From an uncultured Prevotellaceae bacterium (GTDB taxonomy: Bacteria > Bacteroidota > Bacteroidia > Bacteroidales > Bacteroidaceae), in contig OMWH01000001.1 of the NCBI GenBank assembly GCA_900314755.1, positions 1 through 64,000 of the forward strand: a stretch of DNA of 64,000 nt, given 5' to 3'. The notes beneath the pieces were generated by a model that was not told the origin of the DNA, made no database searches, and was given only the letters and a program-made list of their open reading frames with translations. Within the stretch, counting starts at the first letter, position 1. Each line of letters starts with the position of its first letter. A program made the translations under genes and the position numbers. Shown here one piece after another: positions 7,087 through 14,860 of this stretch.

Positions 7087-9834
7087 ATGAGAAGAAAACT
7101 ATTAACTACAGCATGTTGTTTTTGCGCCTTCACCATGACGGCACAGAGTATTGATTTCGATTTCCCGGGAAGGCAATCGGCAGAAGTCACAGACCCCGAA
7201 TATACCGCATGGGCTGTCGGTCGTGTCACCAGTGAGCAGAAGACACTGGACAATGGTGTCACCATCACTGTCGCTGCCGCAGAGGGAGCCACAGGCTTGG
7301 CATCCAACTGGAACAAGAATCTCATCACACAAAGTAAATTACTGGGCGACGGTGTCTTTGCCTGTCATCTGGAGGATGGCAACTATGTATGGATCAAAGA
7401 GGGAAAGACAGCCATCACCCTCACGATTACCGGTCTTTCCGCAGGACAGCACTCCCTGCTTGCCTACCATAACGACACCGATGCCAACCAACGCCATCCC
7501 GACGTGGAGGTAAGTGTTGACGGTGTATTAAGCGGCAAAGGTTCCCATAGCTCCGGCAAGACCAAATTCTCAGAGTGCGGCACCTCGTATGTGGCGTTTA
7601 ACGTTACCGAGGGACAGTCTGTCGTCATCAAATATACCGCAGTCCCCAAGGCTGGTGAGAGTTACGACCGCACCAGTATCATGATCAACGGACTGGAATT
7701 TGACGTTAACCCCTATGGTGTCATGGACCCCTACCCAGCCCACCTGGACTATCACGTGGATGCTGATGACGGACGTGTCACCTTCTCATGGCTGCCCGCA
7801 GACATCGCCAAGACACACCGGCTGGTCTACGGCACTGACAAAGAAGAGGTGGAGGCAGCCACCACCTACCAATACGAAGGCACGGAATGCCAATATACAG
7901 CCAGTGGTTTCTCACCGCTGAAGAGTTACTGGTGGCGTGTCGATGAGGTAGACAACGACGGCAAGGTGTATAAAGGTAAGCTATACCAGTTCCAGCCCCG
8001 TCGTCTTGCCTTCCCCGGTGCAGAGGGCTACGGCCGTTATGCCATCGGCGGGCGTGGCGGCAGTGTCTACCATGTCACCACCCTCGACGACAACGGTGAC
8101 GACGACAACCCTATAGAAGGCTCTTTCCGTTATGGTATCAAGAAGGTCAGCGGTCCACGTACCATCGTCTTTGACGTGGCAGGAGTCATCTCCCTGAAGA
8201 GTCGTCTGACCTGTGCAGACAAATATGTGACGATAGCCGGTCAGACAGCCCCCGGCAATGGCATCATGCTCCGCACCTGTCCTTTCGGCATGCAGAGTGA
8301 CGGCATCACCCGTTTCATGAGGATGCGCTTGGGACACAAGCGGCTCAACAGCGGGAAAGTCATACCCAAGGAGTCGGCAGATATCGATGCCGCCTATGGG
8401 GCAGACAGAGACAAATACGAAGAGACCACCCTCAGCGGACTGGACGGTATGGGTATGGCAGGCAACGACCAAGCCATCATGGACCACTGCTCCATATCAT
8501 GGACGATTGACGAGGCGTTCAGCAGTCGTAATGCCAAGGGACTGACCCTGCAGCACACCCTTATCAGCGAGGCTTTGAACCAGGCAGGACATCCCAACTA
8601 CGGGGCAGGTGACCGACATGGCTATGCTGCCACCATCGGTGGTGGTGAGATGGGCGGACAGCCTGGCTCTTACCATCATAACCTGCTGGCACATTGCGAG
8701 GGACGTAACTGGAGTATCTCTGGAGGCTTGGACGGAAAAGGAGCCTATGACGGACACCATGACATCTATAATAATGTGGTATACAACTGGGGAGGACGAG
8801 CCACAGACGGTGGTACTCACGAGATGAACTTCTGCAACAACTACTATAAGATGGGTGCCAACAGCACCTCTGTCCTGATGAACCTGCAATTAGAAGGTAC
8901 GGGCTCCGGGACACAGAGCGTCTATGTCAACGGTAACCTCCGACAGGAGAAGAACAACGGCAGTCTGACGGAAGACAAGAAAGGAACCACCTATAAATAC
9001 AGCACCTCTGGCGGACAGGTGGTAAACTGGGACCCACTCCCCACGACACCCTTCGGTTTCATGAACCCGGAGGGCAATATGGAGACGGCAAAAGCCGCAT
9101 TTAAGAATGTGCTGAGTGATGTCGGCTGCAACCAGCCCTTCTTCGACCTGCATGACCAGCGCATGGTTCATGAGACGCTGACAGGTATCACCTCTACCAA
9201 GGGAAGCCGCTCAGGAAGAGCAGGGCTTATCGACTCAGAGGAAGACGAGGGCTGTGAGGGCTTCGACCTCGAGAAACTGGGTATCATCACCAAACAGCGT
9301 GAGGCAGGGTGGGATACCGACCAAGACGGTATTCCCAACTGGTTTGAGGCACTGACAGGAACCAGTCCCGACGTAGCCAACAACAACGAAGACCGTGACG
9401 GAGACTATTATACAGACCTGGAGGAGTACCTCAACTGGATTGCCGTACCCAACTTCCGCATCGACGATACCGAGACGCTTACGCTTGCCAGCTATTTCGC
9501 AGGCTATACCCATCCCACCTACACCATCAGTGCCCCGACAGGTGTTGCTGTCAATGAGAAAGACGGTGTGCTCACAGTCACCCCCTCCGCCACCGCCAGC
9601 ACCCTGTTTACCGTCAAGGTAAAAGCCGCAGAGGACGGCATCAGTCTGGAGCGTGACTTCCATTTTGCATTCAATGGTGGCAGTACGGCAATACATGCTG
9701 TCAGCAGTCATACCGGTGCGGTCGGTGACACCTCTTTCTATGACCTTCAAGGACGTAGCATCAGTCAACCGTCGAAAGGCATATATATCGTGAATGGCAA
9801 GAAAGGAACGAGGTTTAAAGTAATGCTGAAATAA
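7087..9834 (+). CDS. Secreted pectate-lyase-like beta-helix protein
   Basis: 915 aa from ATG 7087 (MRRKLLTTACCF), starting with a signal peptide cleaved near TAQS. Order: beta-sandwich/CBM-like region (~25-200), fibronectin-III-like domain (~215-300), then a right-handed beta-helix of polysaccharide-lyase type (~305-720) beginning PGAEGYGRYAIGGRGG and containing TIAGQTAPGNGI, typical of Bacteroidetes pectate-lyase relatives. After it come Asp-rich calcium-binding-like loops (DTDQDGIPNWFEA; NEDRDGDYYTDLEEYL) and a C-terminal FYDLQGRSISQPSKGIYIV segment that looks like a type IX secretion sorting tail. Longer upstream starts would overlap the promoter at 7018. It probably cleaves pectic polysaccharide outside the cell; the substrate is inferred. 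No susC/susD pair is nearby, so this is not a standard PUL. Confidence 0.87.
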   Translation: MRRKLLTTACCFCAFTMTAQSIDFDFPGRQSAEVTDPEYTAWAVGRVTSEQKTLDNGVTITVAAAEGATGLASNWNKNLITQSKLLGDGVFACHLEDGNYVWIKEGKTAITLTITGLSAGQHSLLAYHNDTDANQRHPDVEVSVDGVLSGKGSHSSGKTKFSECGTSYVAFNVTEGQSVVIKYTAVPKAGESYDRTSIMINGLEFDVNPYGVMDPYPAHLDYHVDADDGRVTFSWLPADIAKTHRLVYGTDKEEVEAATTYQYEGTECQYTASGFSPLKSYWWRVDEVDNDGKVYKGKLYQFQPRRLAFPGAEGYGRYAIGGRGGSVYHVTTLDDNGDDDNPIEGSFRYGIKKVSGPRTIVFDVAGVISLKSRLTCADKYVTIAGQTAPGNGIMLRTCPFGMQSDGITRFMRMRLGHKRLNSGKVIPKESADIDAAYGADRDKYEETTLSGLDGMGMAGNDQAIMDHCSISWTIDEAFSSRNAKGLTLQHTLISEALNQAGHPNYGAGDRHGYAATIGGGEMGGQPGSYHHNLLAHCEGRNWSISGGLDGKGAYDGHHDIYNNVVYNWGGRATDGGTHEMNFCNNYYKMGANSTSVLMNLQLEGTGSGTQSVYVNGNLRQEKNNGSLTEDKKGTTYKYSTSGGQVVNWDPLPTTPFGFMNPEGNMETAKAAFKNVLSDVGCNQPFFDLHDQRMVHETLTGITSTKGSRSGRAGLIDSEEDEGCEGFDLEKLGIITKQREAGWDTDQDGIPNWFEALTGTSPDVANNNEDRDGDYYTDLEEYLNWIAVPNFRIDDTETLTLASYFAGYTHPTYTISAPTGVAVNEKDGVLTVTPSATASTLFTVKVKAAEDGISLERDFHFAFNGGSTAIHAVSSHTGAVGDTSFYDLQGRSISQPSKGIYIVNGKKGTRFKVMLK

Positions 9835-9899
9835 AGGAAGAAACTTCTTTTATAAATGTTATTTTCTGTTGCAAATGGATGAATTAGCAATAAAATGCG

Positions 9900-9907
9900 T
9901 ACCTTTG
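9900..9907 (+). promoter_or_regulatory. -7 box of the dapB operon
   Basis: TACCTTTG followed by CATCG, 23 nt before ATG 9931. Confidence 0.7.
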
Positions 9908-9930
9908 CATCGTATTAATACAAAGACATT

Positions 9931-10647
9931 ATGAAAATAGCATTAATCGGCTATGGGAAGATGGGTAAGATGATAGAGCAGATTGCCCTTGACCGTGGCC
10001 ATGAAATTGTGAGTATTATTGATATCGGCAATCAGGAAGATTTCGACAGTGAAGCCTTTAAGAGTGCAGATGTCGCTATCGAGTTTACAGCACCGCAGGC
10101 AGCCTTTGGCAACTATCTGAAAGCATGGAAGGCAGGTGTGAAAGTTGTCTCAGGTTCTACCGGATGGATGAAGGAACACGGTGATGAGGTGCGCAAGGCA
10201 TGTGCGGAAGGTGGTAAGACCCTTTTCTGGGCATCAAACTTCTCCATCGGTGTCGCTATTTTCTCTGCCGTCAACCGCTATCTGGCAAAGATCATGAATC
10301 AGTTCCCGCAATATGATGTGGAGTTGGAGGAGACCCACCATGTCCATAAGCTGGATCACCCCTCAGGTACAGCCATCACACTGGCAGAGGAGATTGTTGC
10401 CAATCTTGACCGCAAAGAGGGATGGGCAGAGGAGACCACCGACCCGAAGCTGTTGCGTGTAGATGATATCCGTCGTGGTGAAGTACCAGGAATCCATACT
10501 ATCCGTTACGATTCAGACGCTGATCTGATTACCATATCCCACGATGCCCATAGCCGTAAAGGGTTTGCCCTTGGTGCCGTGTTAGCAGCAGAGTATACCA
10601 AAGAGCATGAGGGCTTGCTGACCATTAGCGATATGTTTAAATTCTGA
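9931..10647 (+). CDS. dapB: 4-hydroxy-tetrahydrodipicolinate reductase
   Basis: Reduces the dihydrodipicolinate precursor in lysine/meso-diaminopimelate synthesis. It shows the NAD(P)-binding IALIGYGKMGKMIE start, VSGSTGW, ASNFSIGVAIF, the family signature ELEETHHVHKLDHPSGTA with catalytic His and Lys, and TISHDAHSRKGFALGA. Length 238 aa is normal for Bacteroidetes DapB. First gene of a tight operon with two signal-peptidase-like genes (4 nt to lepB) and a WbqC-like gene. Confidence 0.97.
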   Translation: MKIALIGYGKMGKMIEQIALDRGHEIVSIIDIGNQEDFDSEAFKSADVAIEFTAPQAAFGNYLKAWKAGVKVVSGSTGWMKEHGDEVRKACAEGGKTLFWASNFSIGVAIFSAVNRYLAKIMNQFPQYDVELEETHHVHKLDHPSGTAITLAEEIVANLDRKEGWAEETTDPKLLRVDDIRRGEVPGIHTIRYDSDADLITISHDAHSRKGFALGAVLAAEYTKEHEGLLTISDMFKF

Positions 10648-10650
10648 ACT

Positions 10651-12084
10651 ATGGAAGATAGAGAAAAGAAAAAGTTGAATATGAAGGTACAGTGGGCGAA
10701 ATTCATTGTCGTACTGGTGCTCTACCTGTTGTTCCTCTATTGGGTGAAGTCCTGGTGGGGACTGCTTGTTGTGCCTTTTATCTATGATGTATATATCACC
10801 AAGAAAATCCGTTGGCAGTGGTGGAAAGATGCCGAGGGTCCCATTAAGTTTGTGATGTCATGGGTCGATGCCCTGGTATTTGCCCTTGTCGCCGTCTATT
10901 TCATCAATCTGTTTTTCTTCCAGAACTATGTGATACCCTCCTCATCACTGGAGAAATCACTATTGACGGGCGACTATCTCTTTGTGTCAAAAGTATCCTA
11001 TGGTCCCCGTATCCCAGAGACGCCACTGACGATGCCGCTGACACAGCACACACTGCCGCTCTTCCAATGTAAGAGCTACATCGAGTGGCCCCATTGGGAC
11101 TACCGCCGTGTGAAAGGACTTGGAAAAGTACAACTGAACGATATCGTCGTGTTCAACTATCCTGCTGGTGACACCATCTGCAGTGCTCCGCAGTATCAGC
11201 CCTACGACTTCTATCAGATGTGTTACTCCATGGGGTATCAGATGTATCCCCAGCGTCCGGATCCAGACTCATTGACCGTGGAACAGCGCCGTCAGTATTT
11301 TGATGTTATCTATCAGGCAGGACGCAGTGAGATTGTGCGTAACCAGGTAGAGTACGGTCTGATAGACACACGTCCTACCGACCGTCGGGAGAACTACGTG
11401 AAGCGCTGTGTAGGACTCCCCGGTCAGACCTTGCAGATCAAGGACCGCATCATCTACATTGACGGTAAGCAGAACAAAGAGCCGGACAATGTACAGTATA
11501 CCTATAAGGTGAAGCTCAGCCAGCGTCTTGACGACGACACGATGAAAGAGCTGGGTATCACCATGGAAGACCTCACCTCGTTGAATACTGCCGGTTATAT
11601 GCCGCTGACCCGTTATGCCGCAGAGCAGCTGAAGAAGCGTGGGGTGGCAGAGAGTGTGGTGCTTAATACCGATGCCAGCGACCTTGACATCTACCCCTTG
11701 AATGGCAATATGCACTGGACAAGGGATAACTATGGTCCCATCTGGATTCCCGCCAAGGGCAAGAGCATTGATCTGACGTTGGAGAACCTTCCTGTCTACG
11801 AGCGTTGCATCCGTACCTATGAGGGTAATAAGCTGGAGGTGAAGGACGGAAAGATATATATCAACGACCAGATAGCCACTAAGTATACCTTCAAGCTGGA
11901 CTATTATTGGATGATGGGTGACAACCGTCACAACTCTCTCGACTCCCGTTACTGGGGCTTTGTGCCAGAAGACCATATCGTGGGTAAGCCCATCTTCATC
12001 TGGTGGAGCAGTGATCCTGACCGTGGTGGCTTCTCTGGTATACGCTGGAACCGTCTGTTCCGCTTCGTCGACAATATCAAGTAA
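10651..12084 (+). CDS. lepB: Signal peptidase I
   Basis: Inner-membrane serine protease that removes signal peptides after Sec export. 477 aa with N-terminal membrane segments (VVLVLYLLFLYWV, ALVFALVAVYFINLFFF). Catalytic boxes: VIPSSSLEKSLLTGDYLFV with the nucleophilic Ser, NDIVVFNYP, NYVKRCVGLPG with the general-base Lys, and MMGDNRHNSLDSRYWGFVP. The large insertions between boxes C, D and E, which make it longer than the E. coli enzyme, are usual in Bacteroidetes. The next gene is a paralogue lacking both catalytic residues. Confidence 0.96.
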   Translation: MEDREKKKLNMKVQWAKFIVVLVLYLLFLYWVKSWWGLLVVPFIYDVYITKKIRWQWWKDAEGPIKFVMSWVDALVFALVAVYFINLFFFQNYVIPSSSLEKSLLTGDYLFVSKVSYGPRIPETPLTMPLTQHTLPLFQCKSYIEWPHWDYRRVKGLGKVQLNDIVVFNYPAGDTICSAPQYQPYDFYQMCYSMGYQMYPQRPDPDSLTVEQRRQYFDVIYQAGRSEIVRNQVEYGLIDTRPTDRRENYVKRCVGLPGQTLQIKDRIIYIDGKQNKEPDNVQYTYKVKLSQRLDDDTMKELGITMEDLTSLNTAGYMPLTRYAAEQLKKRGVAESVVLNTDASDLDIYPLNGNMHWTRDNYGPIWIPAKGKSIDLTLENLPVYERCIRTYEGNKLEVKDGKIYINDQIATKYTFKLDYYWMMGDNRHNSLDSRYWGFVPEDHIVGKPIFIWWSSDPDRGGFSGIRWNRLFRFVDNIK

Positions 12085-12089
12085 CAGAG

Positions 12090-12623
12090 ATGTCAGACTG
12101 GCTGAAGTTCGTGATAGCCCTTGCAGCAGCCCTCGTGCTGATGCTTGCCTTCCGTGCTTTGGCATTTACCGTCTATACTGTTGATGGAAAAGGATTGCAA
12201 CCGCTGTATATCGATGGTGACAGACTGTTGGTGAACCGGTGGAGCTATGGTCTGCGTGTGGATGGCAATGGGATGTTACCCTATAGCCGTATGCTCCGGA
12301 AACCAGTCACCAAGGGAGATATCGTCGTGTTCGACTTACCGGGCGACTCTATTGAGGGAGAGTTTATCGCTCGTTGTAAGGCTGTTCCAGGGGATACGGT
12401 CCGGACGAAGGGAGGTATGATGGTTGTCCCAGGACTGAAAGACTGTGCGGATGCCGATTATTACTGGCTGGAGTCTATTCACCCAAAGAATCCTGTGGAC
12501 TCACGCAACCTTGGTTTTATCTCTGAGCGGAACATCATCGGGAGGGTAGTCTGTATTCTCTACAGCCATGATGACAGCAAGAATATCCTGGAAGGTTATC
12601 GAAAGGAAAGGATGCTCAAATGA
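12090..12623 (+). CDS. S26 signal-peptidase paralogue, predicted inactive
   Basis: 177 aa, one N-terminal membrane helix (FVIALAAALVLMLAF), then the S26 fold. Aligned to the lepB boxes, the Ser motif reads VDGKGLQPLYIDGDRLLV with Gly where the nucleophile should be; box C (KGDIVVFDLPGD) is kept. Box D reads EFIARCKAVPGDTV with Ala in place of the catalytic Lys, and box E keeps only VDSRNLGF. The Ser/Lys dyad is therefore gone while structural motifs remain, which suggests a non-catalytic partner or regulator of the adjacent LepB rather than random decay (inference). Gap to lepB is 5 bp; its stop overlaps the next start by 4 nt. Confidence 0.88.
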   Translation: MSDWLKFVIALAAALVLMLAFRALAFTVYTVDGKGLQPLYIDGDRLLVNRWSYGLRVDGNGMLPYSRMLRKPVTKGDIVVFDLPGDSIEGEFIARCKAVPGDTVRTKGGMMVVPGLKDCADADYYWLESIHPKNPVDSRNLGFISERNIIGRVVCILYSHDDSKNILEGYRKERMLK

Positions 12624-13237
12624 CCACAGCACTTCTGCAGACAACCTATTTCGGACCTGTTCAGTGGTTCCAGAAGCTGGTGCGCTATGACCATTGCCTG
12701 GTTGAGCAATACGACTCTTTCCAGAAACAGACCTACCGTAACCGTTGTGTTATTGCCACGGCGAATGGGGTGCAGGCATTGACCATACCAGTGGAACACA
12801 ATGACTCACAATATACCAGAGATATCCGTATCAGTGACCATAACCAGTGGCGGCGTGTTCATTGGAACGCATTACAGAGTGCGTATAATGAGAGTCCTTT
12901 CTTTGAGTATTATGCAGATGATATCCGCCCATTCTTTGAGAAGAAATATGACTTCCTCATTGACTATAACGAGGCTATCCGGCAGAAGATGTGTGAGTTG
13001 ATAGATATCCAGCCTGAGGTGGAATATACCTCGGCATATCTCTCACCGCTCACCCCGCACTTCGCGTCACTGAGCGATTTCCGGGACGTCATTAGTGCCA
13101 AACATCCACAACCCGATGCGGAATTCGAACCAAAAAAATATTGGCAGGTCTTCCAGCAACGACATGGATTCCTGCCAAACCTCTCCATCCTTGACCTTCT
13201 GTTCTGTATGGGTCCTGAGGCGGTTTTCTATCTTTAG
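12620..13237 (+). CDS. WbqC-like family protein
   Basis: 205 aa, ATG overlapping the previous stop (ATGA). The start TTALLQTTYFGPVQWFQKL and the following YRNRCVIATANGVQALTIPV match the WbqC-like family (also called VioB-like), which is linked to O-antigen/amino-sugar loci and has unclear biochemistry. Its fixed place behind lepB genes in Bacteroidales suggests an envelope role (inference). Its stop codon shares 4 nt with the stop of the convergent gene. Confidence 0.88.
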   Translation: MTTALLQTTYFGPVQWFQKLVRYDHCLVEQYDSFQKQTYRNRCVIATANGVQALTIPVEHNDSQYTRDIRISDHNQWRRVHWNALQSAYNESPFFEYYADDIRPFFEKKYDFLIDYNEAIRQKMCELIDIQPEVEYTSAYLSPLTPHFASLSDFRDVISAKHPQPDAEFEPKKYWQVFQQRHGFLPNLSILDLLFCMGPEAVFYL

Positions 13238-13848
13238 GAGGTGTGTGAGAAGAAGAGCGTCCAGCGGTAAAGGTTACAACCGACGAAATTACCCAGCACC
13301 TCTGCTATATAGACGATGAGCACCTCTGTCTGCCATAGTTGTGTGAAGGGAGACACGAGGAAATAGAAAGCATCGGCAATGCTATGTGCAAAGCCGCAGA
13401 GGATGAAGACGGGTACTCCAAATATCAAAGGCAGCATCTTTCCCTTACGGGCAAACTCCACTGCCGTCGTCATAATGAATCCGCATCCTATCGCCAACAG
13501 GAAACAGGCAAGAGGTCCTTTTGCAAGTCTCCCGGCAAGGATCTTTGCTGCGGGTTCAATACAATCGGGTTGCGCATAGCCGATGAGCCATGCGGTAAGC
13601 AGACAACCGATAATATTTCCTATTAATACCATCACCAGCATGGACCAGTCACCCTGCCGGCGGATAAACCCGGCAGTCCCTGTGTAGAGCTTCAGACCAT
13701 AGTAAACGACGGTCGTCAATCCGAAAGCAAATAATACGGCACCAGCCACACCACCAACCCTGAGGTTGACCACACAACCGATAGAGATACATATTCCTGC
13801 TAAGATGGCAAGAGGCAGGATATCCCTGAACAATTCTATTTTCTTCAT
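13234..13848 (-). CDS. Formate/nitrite transporter family channel
   Basis: 204 aa, about six membrane helices. FNT hallmarks: an early glycine-rich helix (AILAGICISIGCVVNL), IGNIIGCLL, and CGFAHSIADAFYF in the C-terminal half, matching the N-H-S/A-D region of FocA-type channels. It would move small monocarboxylates or nitrite across the inner membrane; the substrate is not decidable here. Placement downstream of an anaerobic ribonucleotide reductase, which uses formate as electron donor in many species, makes formate attractive (inference). It overlaps the upstream LOG gene by 4 nt. Confidence 0.85.
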   Translation of the reverse strand: MKKIELFRDILPLAILAGICISIGCVVNLRVGGVAGAVLFAFGLTTVVYYGLKLYTGTAGFIRRQGDWSMLVMVLIGNIIGCLLTAWLIGYAQPDCIEPAAKILAGRLAKGPLACFLLAIGCGFIMTTAVEFARKGKMLPLIFGVPVFILCGFAHSIADAFYFLVSPFTQLWQTEVLIVYIAEVLGNFVGCNLYRWTLFFSHTS

Positions 13849-14384
13849 GTCAAATCTTTTATGATGGATGCTATATCCTCTAAGGAATTGGCTACCCGTA
13901 TCTGGGTTCGCCAGTCCTTCCTTGTGAAACCCTTCGCCTGCAAATCGTCCAACAGGTCGATGAACGTATTCCAGAAACCCTTCATGTTGTAAAGGATAAC
14001 TTTCTTGCTGTGATAGCCGATTGTCGCAGATGCTACAGTACTGAATATCTCGTCAAGTGTTCCGATACCACCTGGTAAAGCGATGAACACGTCGGCATAA
14101 TCCTGCATCATTTGCTTGCGGTCGCTCAGATTGTCACAAAGCATTTCTACGTCTACCTGCTGACTGATACGCCCCGATTTCTCCACAAGGGTAGGGATGA
14201 CACCGACCACCTGTGCGCCACCCTCATGGGCAGCCTTGGCAACACATTCCATCAGCCCTTGGTTGACACCCCCATACACGATGGAATGGGCATTTTCTGC
14301 AGCCCATCGTCCCAACGCTTCTGTCATACGGAAGAAATCAGGGTCTATATCCGCATTGGCAGAACAATAGATACATATCTTCAT
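13845..14384 (-). CDS. LOG-family protein (TIGR00730 Rossmann fold)
   Basis: 179 aa with the family signatures IVYGGVNQGLMECVAKAA and ALPGGIGTLDEIF, i.e. the P-G-G-x-G-T-x-x-E nucleotide-binding motif. Members hydrolyse nucleoside 5'-monophosphates to base plus ribose 5-phosphate (cytokinin riboside phosphate phosphoribohydrolase, AMP nucleosidase-like). The bacterial role is probably nucleotide salvage; the substrate cannot be read from sequence. Middle gene of a minus-strand run from nrdD, 6 nt after nrdG. Confidence 0.92.
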   Translation of the reverse strand: MKICIYCSANADIDPDFFRMTEALGRWAAENAHSIVYGGVNQGLMECVAKAAHEGGAQVVGVIPTLVEKSGRISQQVDVEMLCDNLSDRKQMMQDYADVFIALPGGIGTLDEIFSTVASATIGYHSKKVILYNMKGFWNTFIDLLDDLQAKGFTRKDWRTQIRVANSLEDIASIIKDLT

Positions 14385-14390
14385 AGTGGG

Positions 14391-14858
14391 TTATTTTTTC
14401 CAGAAACGACTCGTGATATCTTCAAACTCACCATTCTCCCCTTGGCGATAGAGGCGCTGGTTAGTGGTGGGTGATTTCAGCGGTCCCAGATGCTTGATAA
14501 AAGGACCGATCTTGATATAATCAAAGTCGGTCTTACAGATAGCGGAGGAGATACGAATACGTCCGCTGTACCATGCCACCTTGAATTCCGGGTAAGTCTC
14601 GTGGATATAAATGGCGAGTTGGTTGACCCCTTGTGGTTCGGCATCTCCCCCCATGAAAGCAATACAGGTGATATCGCTACCGTATTTTCTCACGAAATCG
14701 TCAATAGCATCCGTATTCAGGGGAAGCCCGACATCTTCCCAGAGGTAATGGCTGTGACAGCCAGGGCAAGCACAAGGACAATTAGAGATATTAATCGCCA
14801 GTGTTGTCTCGTCGGGTATCTCCTGAAATACGATGCCTGTATTGACGTATTTAAGCAT
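14391..14858 (-). CDS. nrdG: Anaerobic ribonucleotide reductase activase (first copy)
   Basis: 155 aa radical-SAM enzyme that installs the glycyl radical on NrdD. The [4Fe-4S] motif CxxxCxxC is C-P-C-A-C-P-G-C in the N-terminal third, followed by FMGGDAEP, the SAM-binding glycine motif in NrdG form. The C-terminal GPFIKHLGPLKSPTTNQRLY matches the NrdG tail. It begins 2 nt after the nrdD stop and is clearly diverged from the second nrdG at 36611. Confidence 0.93.
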   Translation of the reverse strand: MLKYVNTGIVFQEIPDETTLAINISNCPCACPGCHSHYLWEDVGLPLNTDAIDDFVRKYGSDITCIAFMGGDAEPQGVNQLAIYIHETYPEFKVAWYSGRIRISSAICKTDFDYIKIGPFIKHLGPLKSPTTNQRLYRQGENGEFEDITSRFWKK

Positions 14859-14860
14859 AA

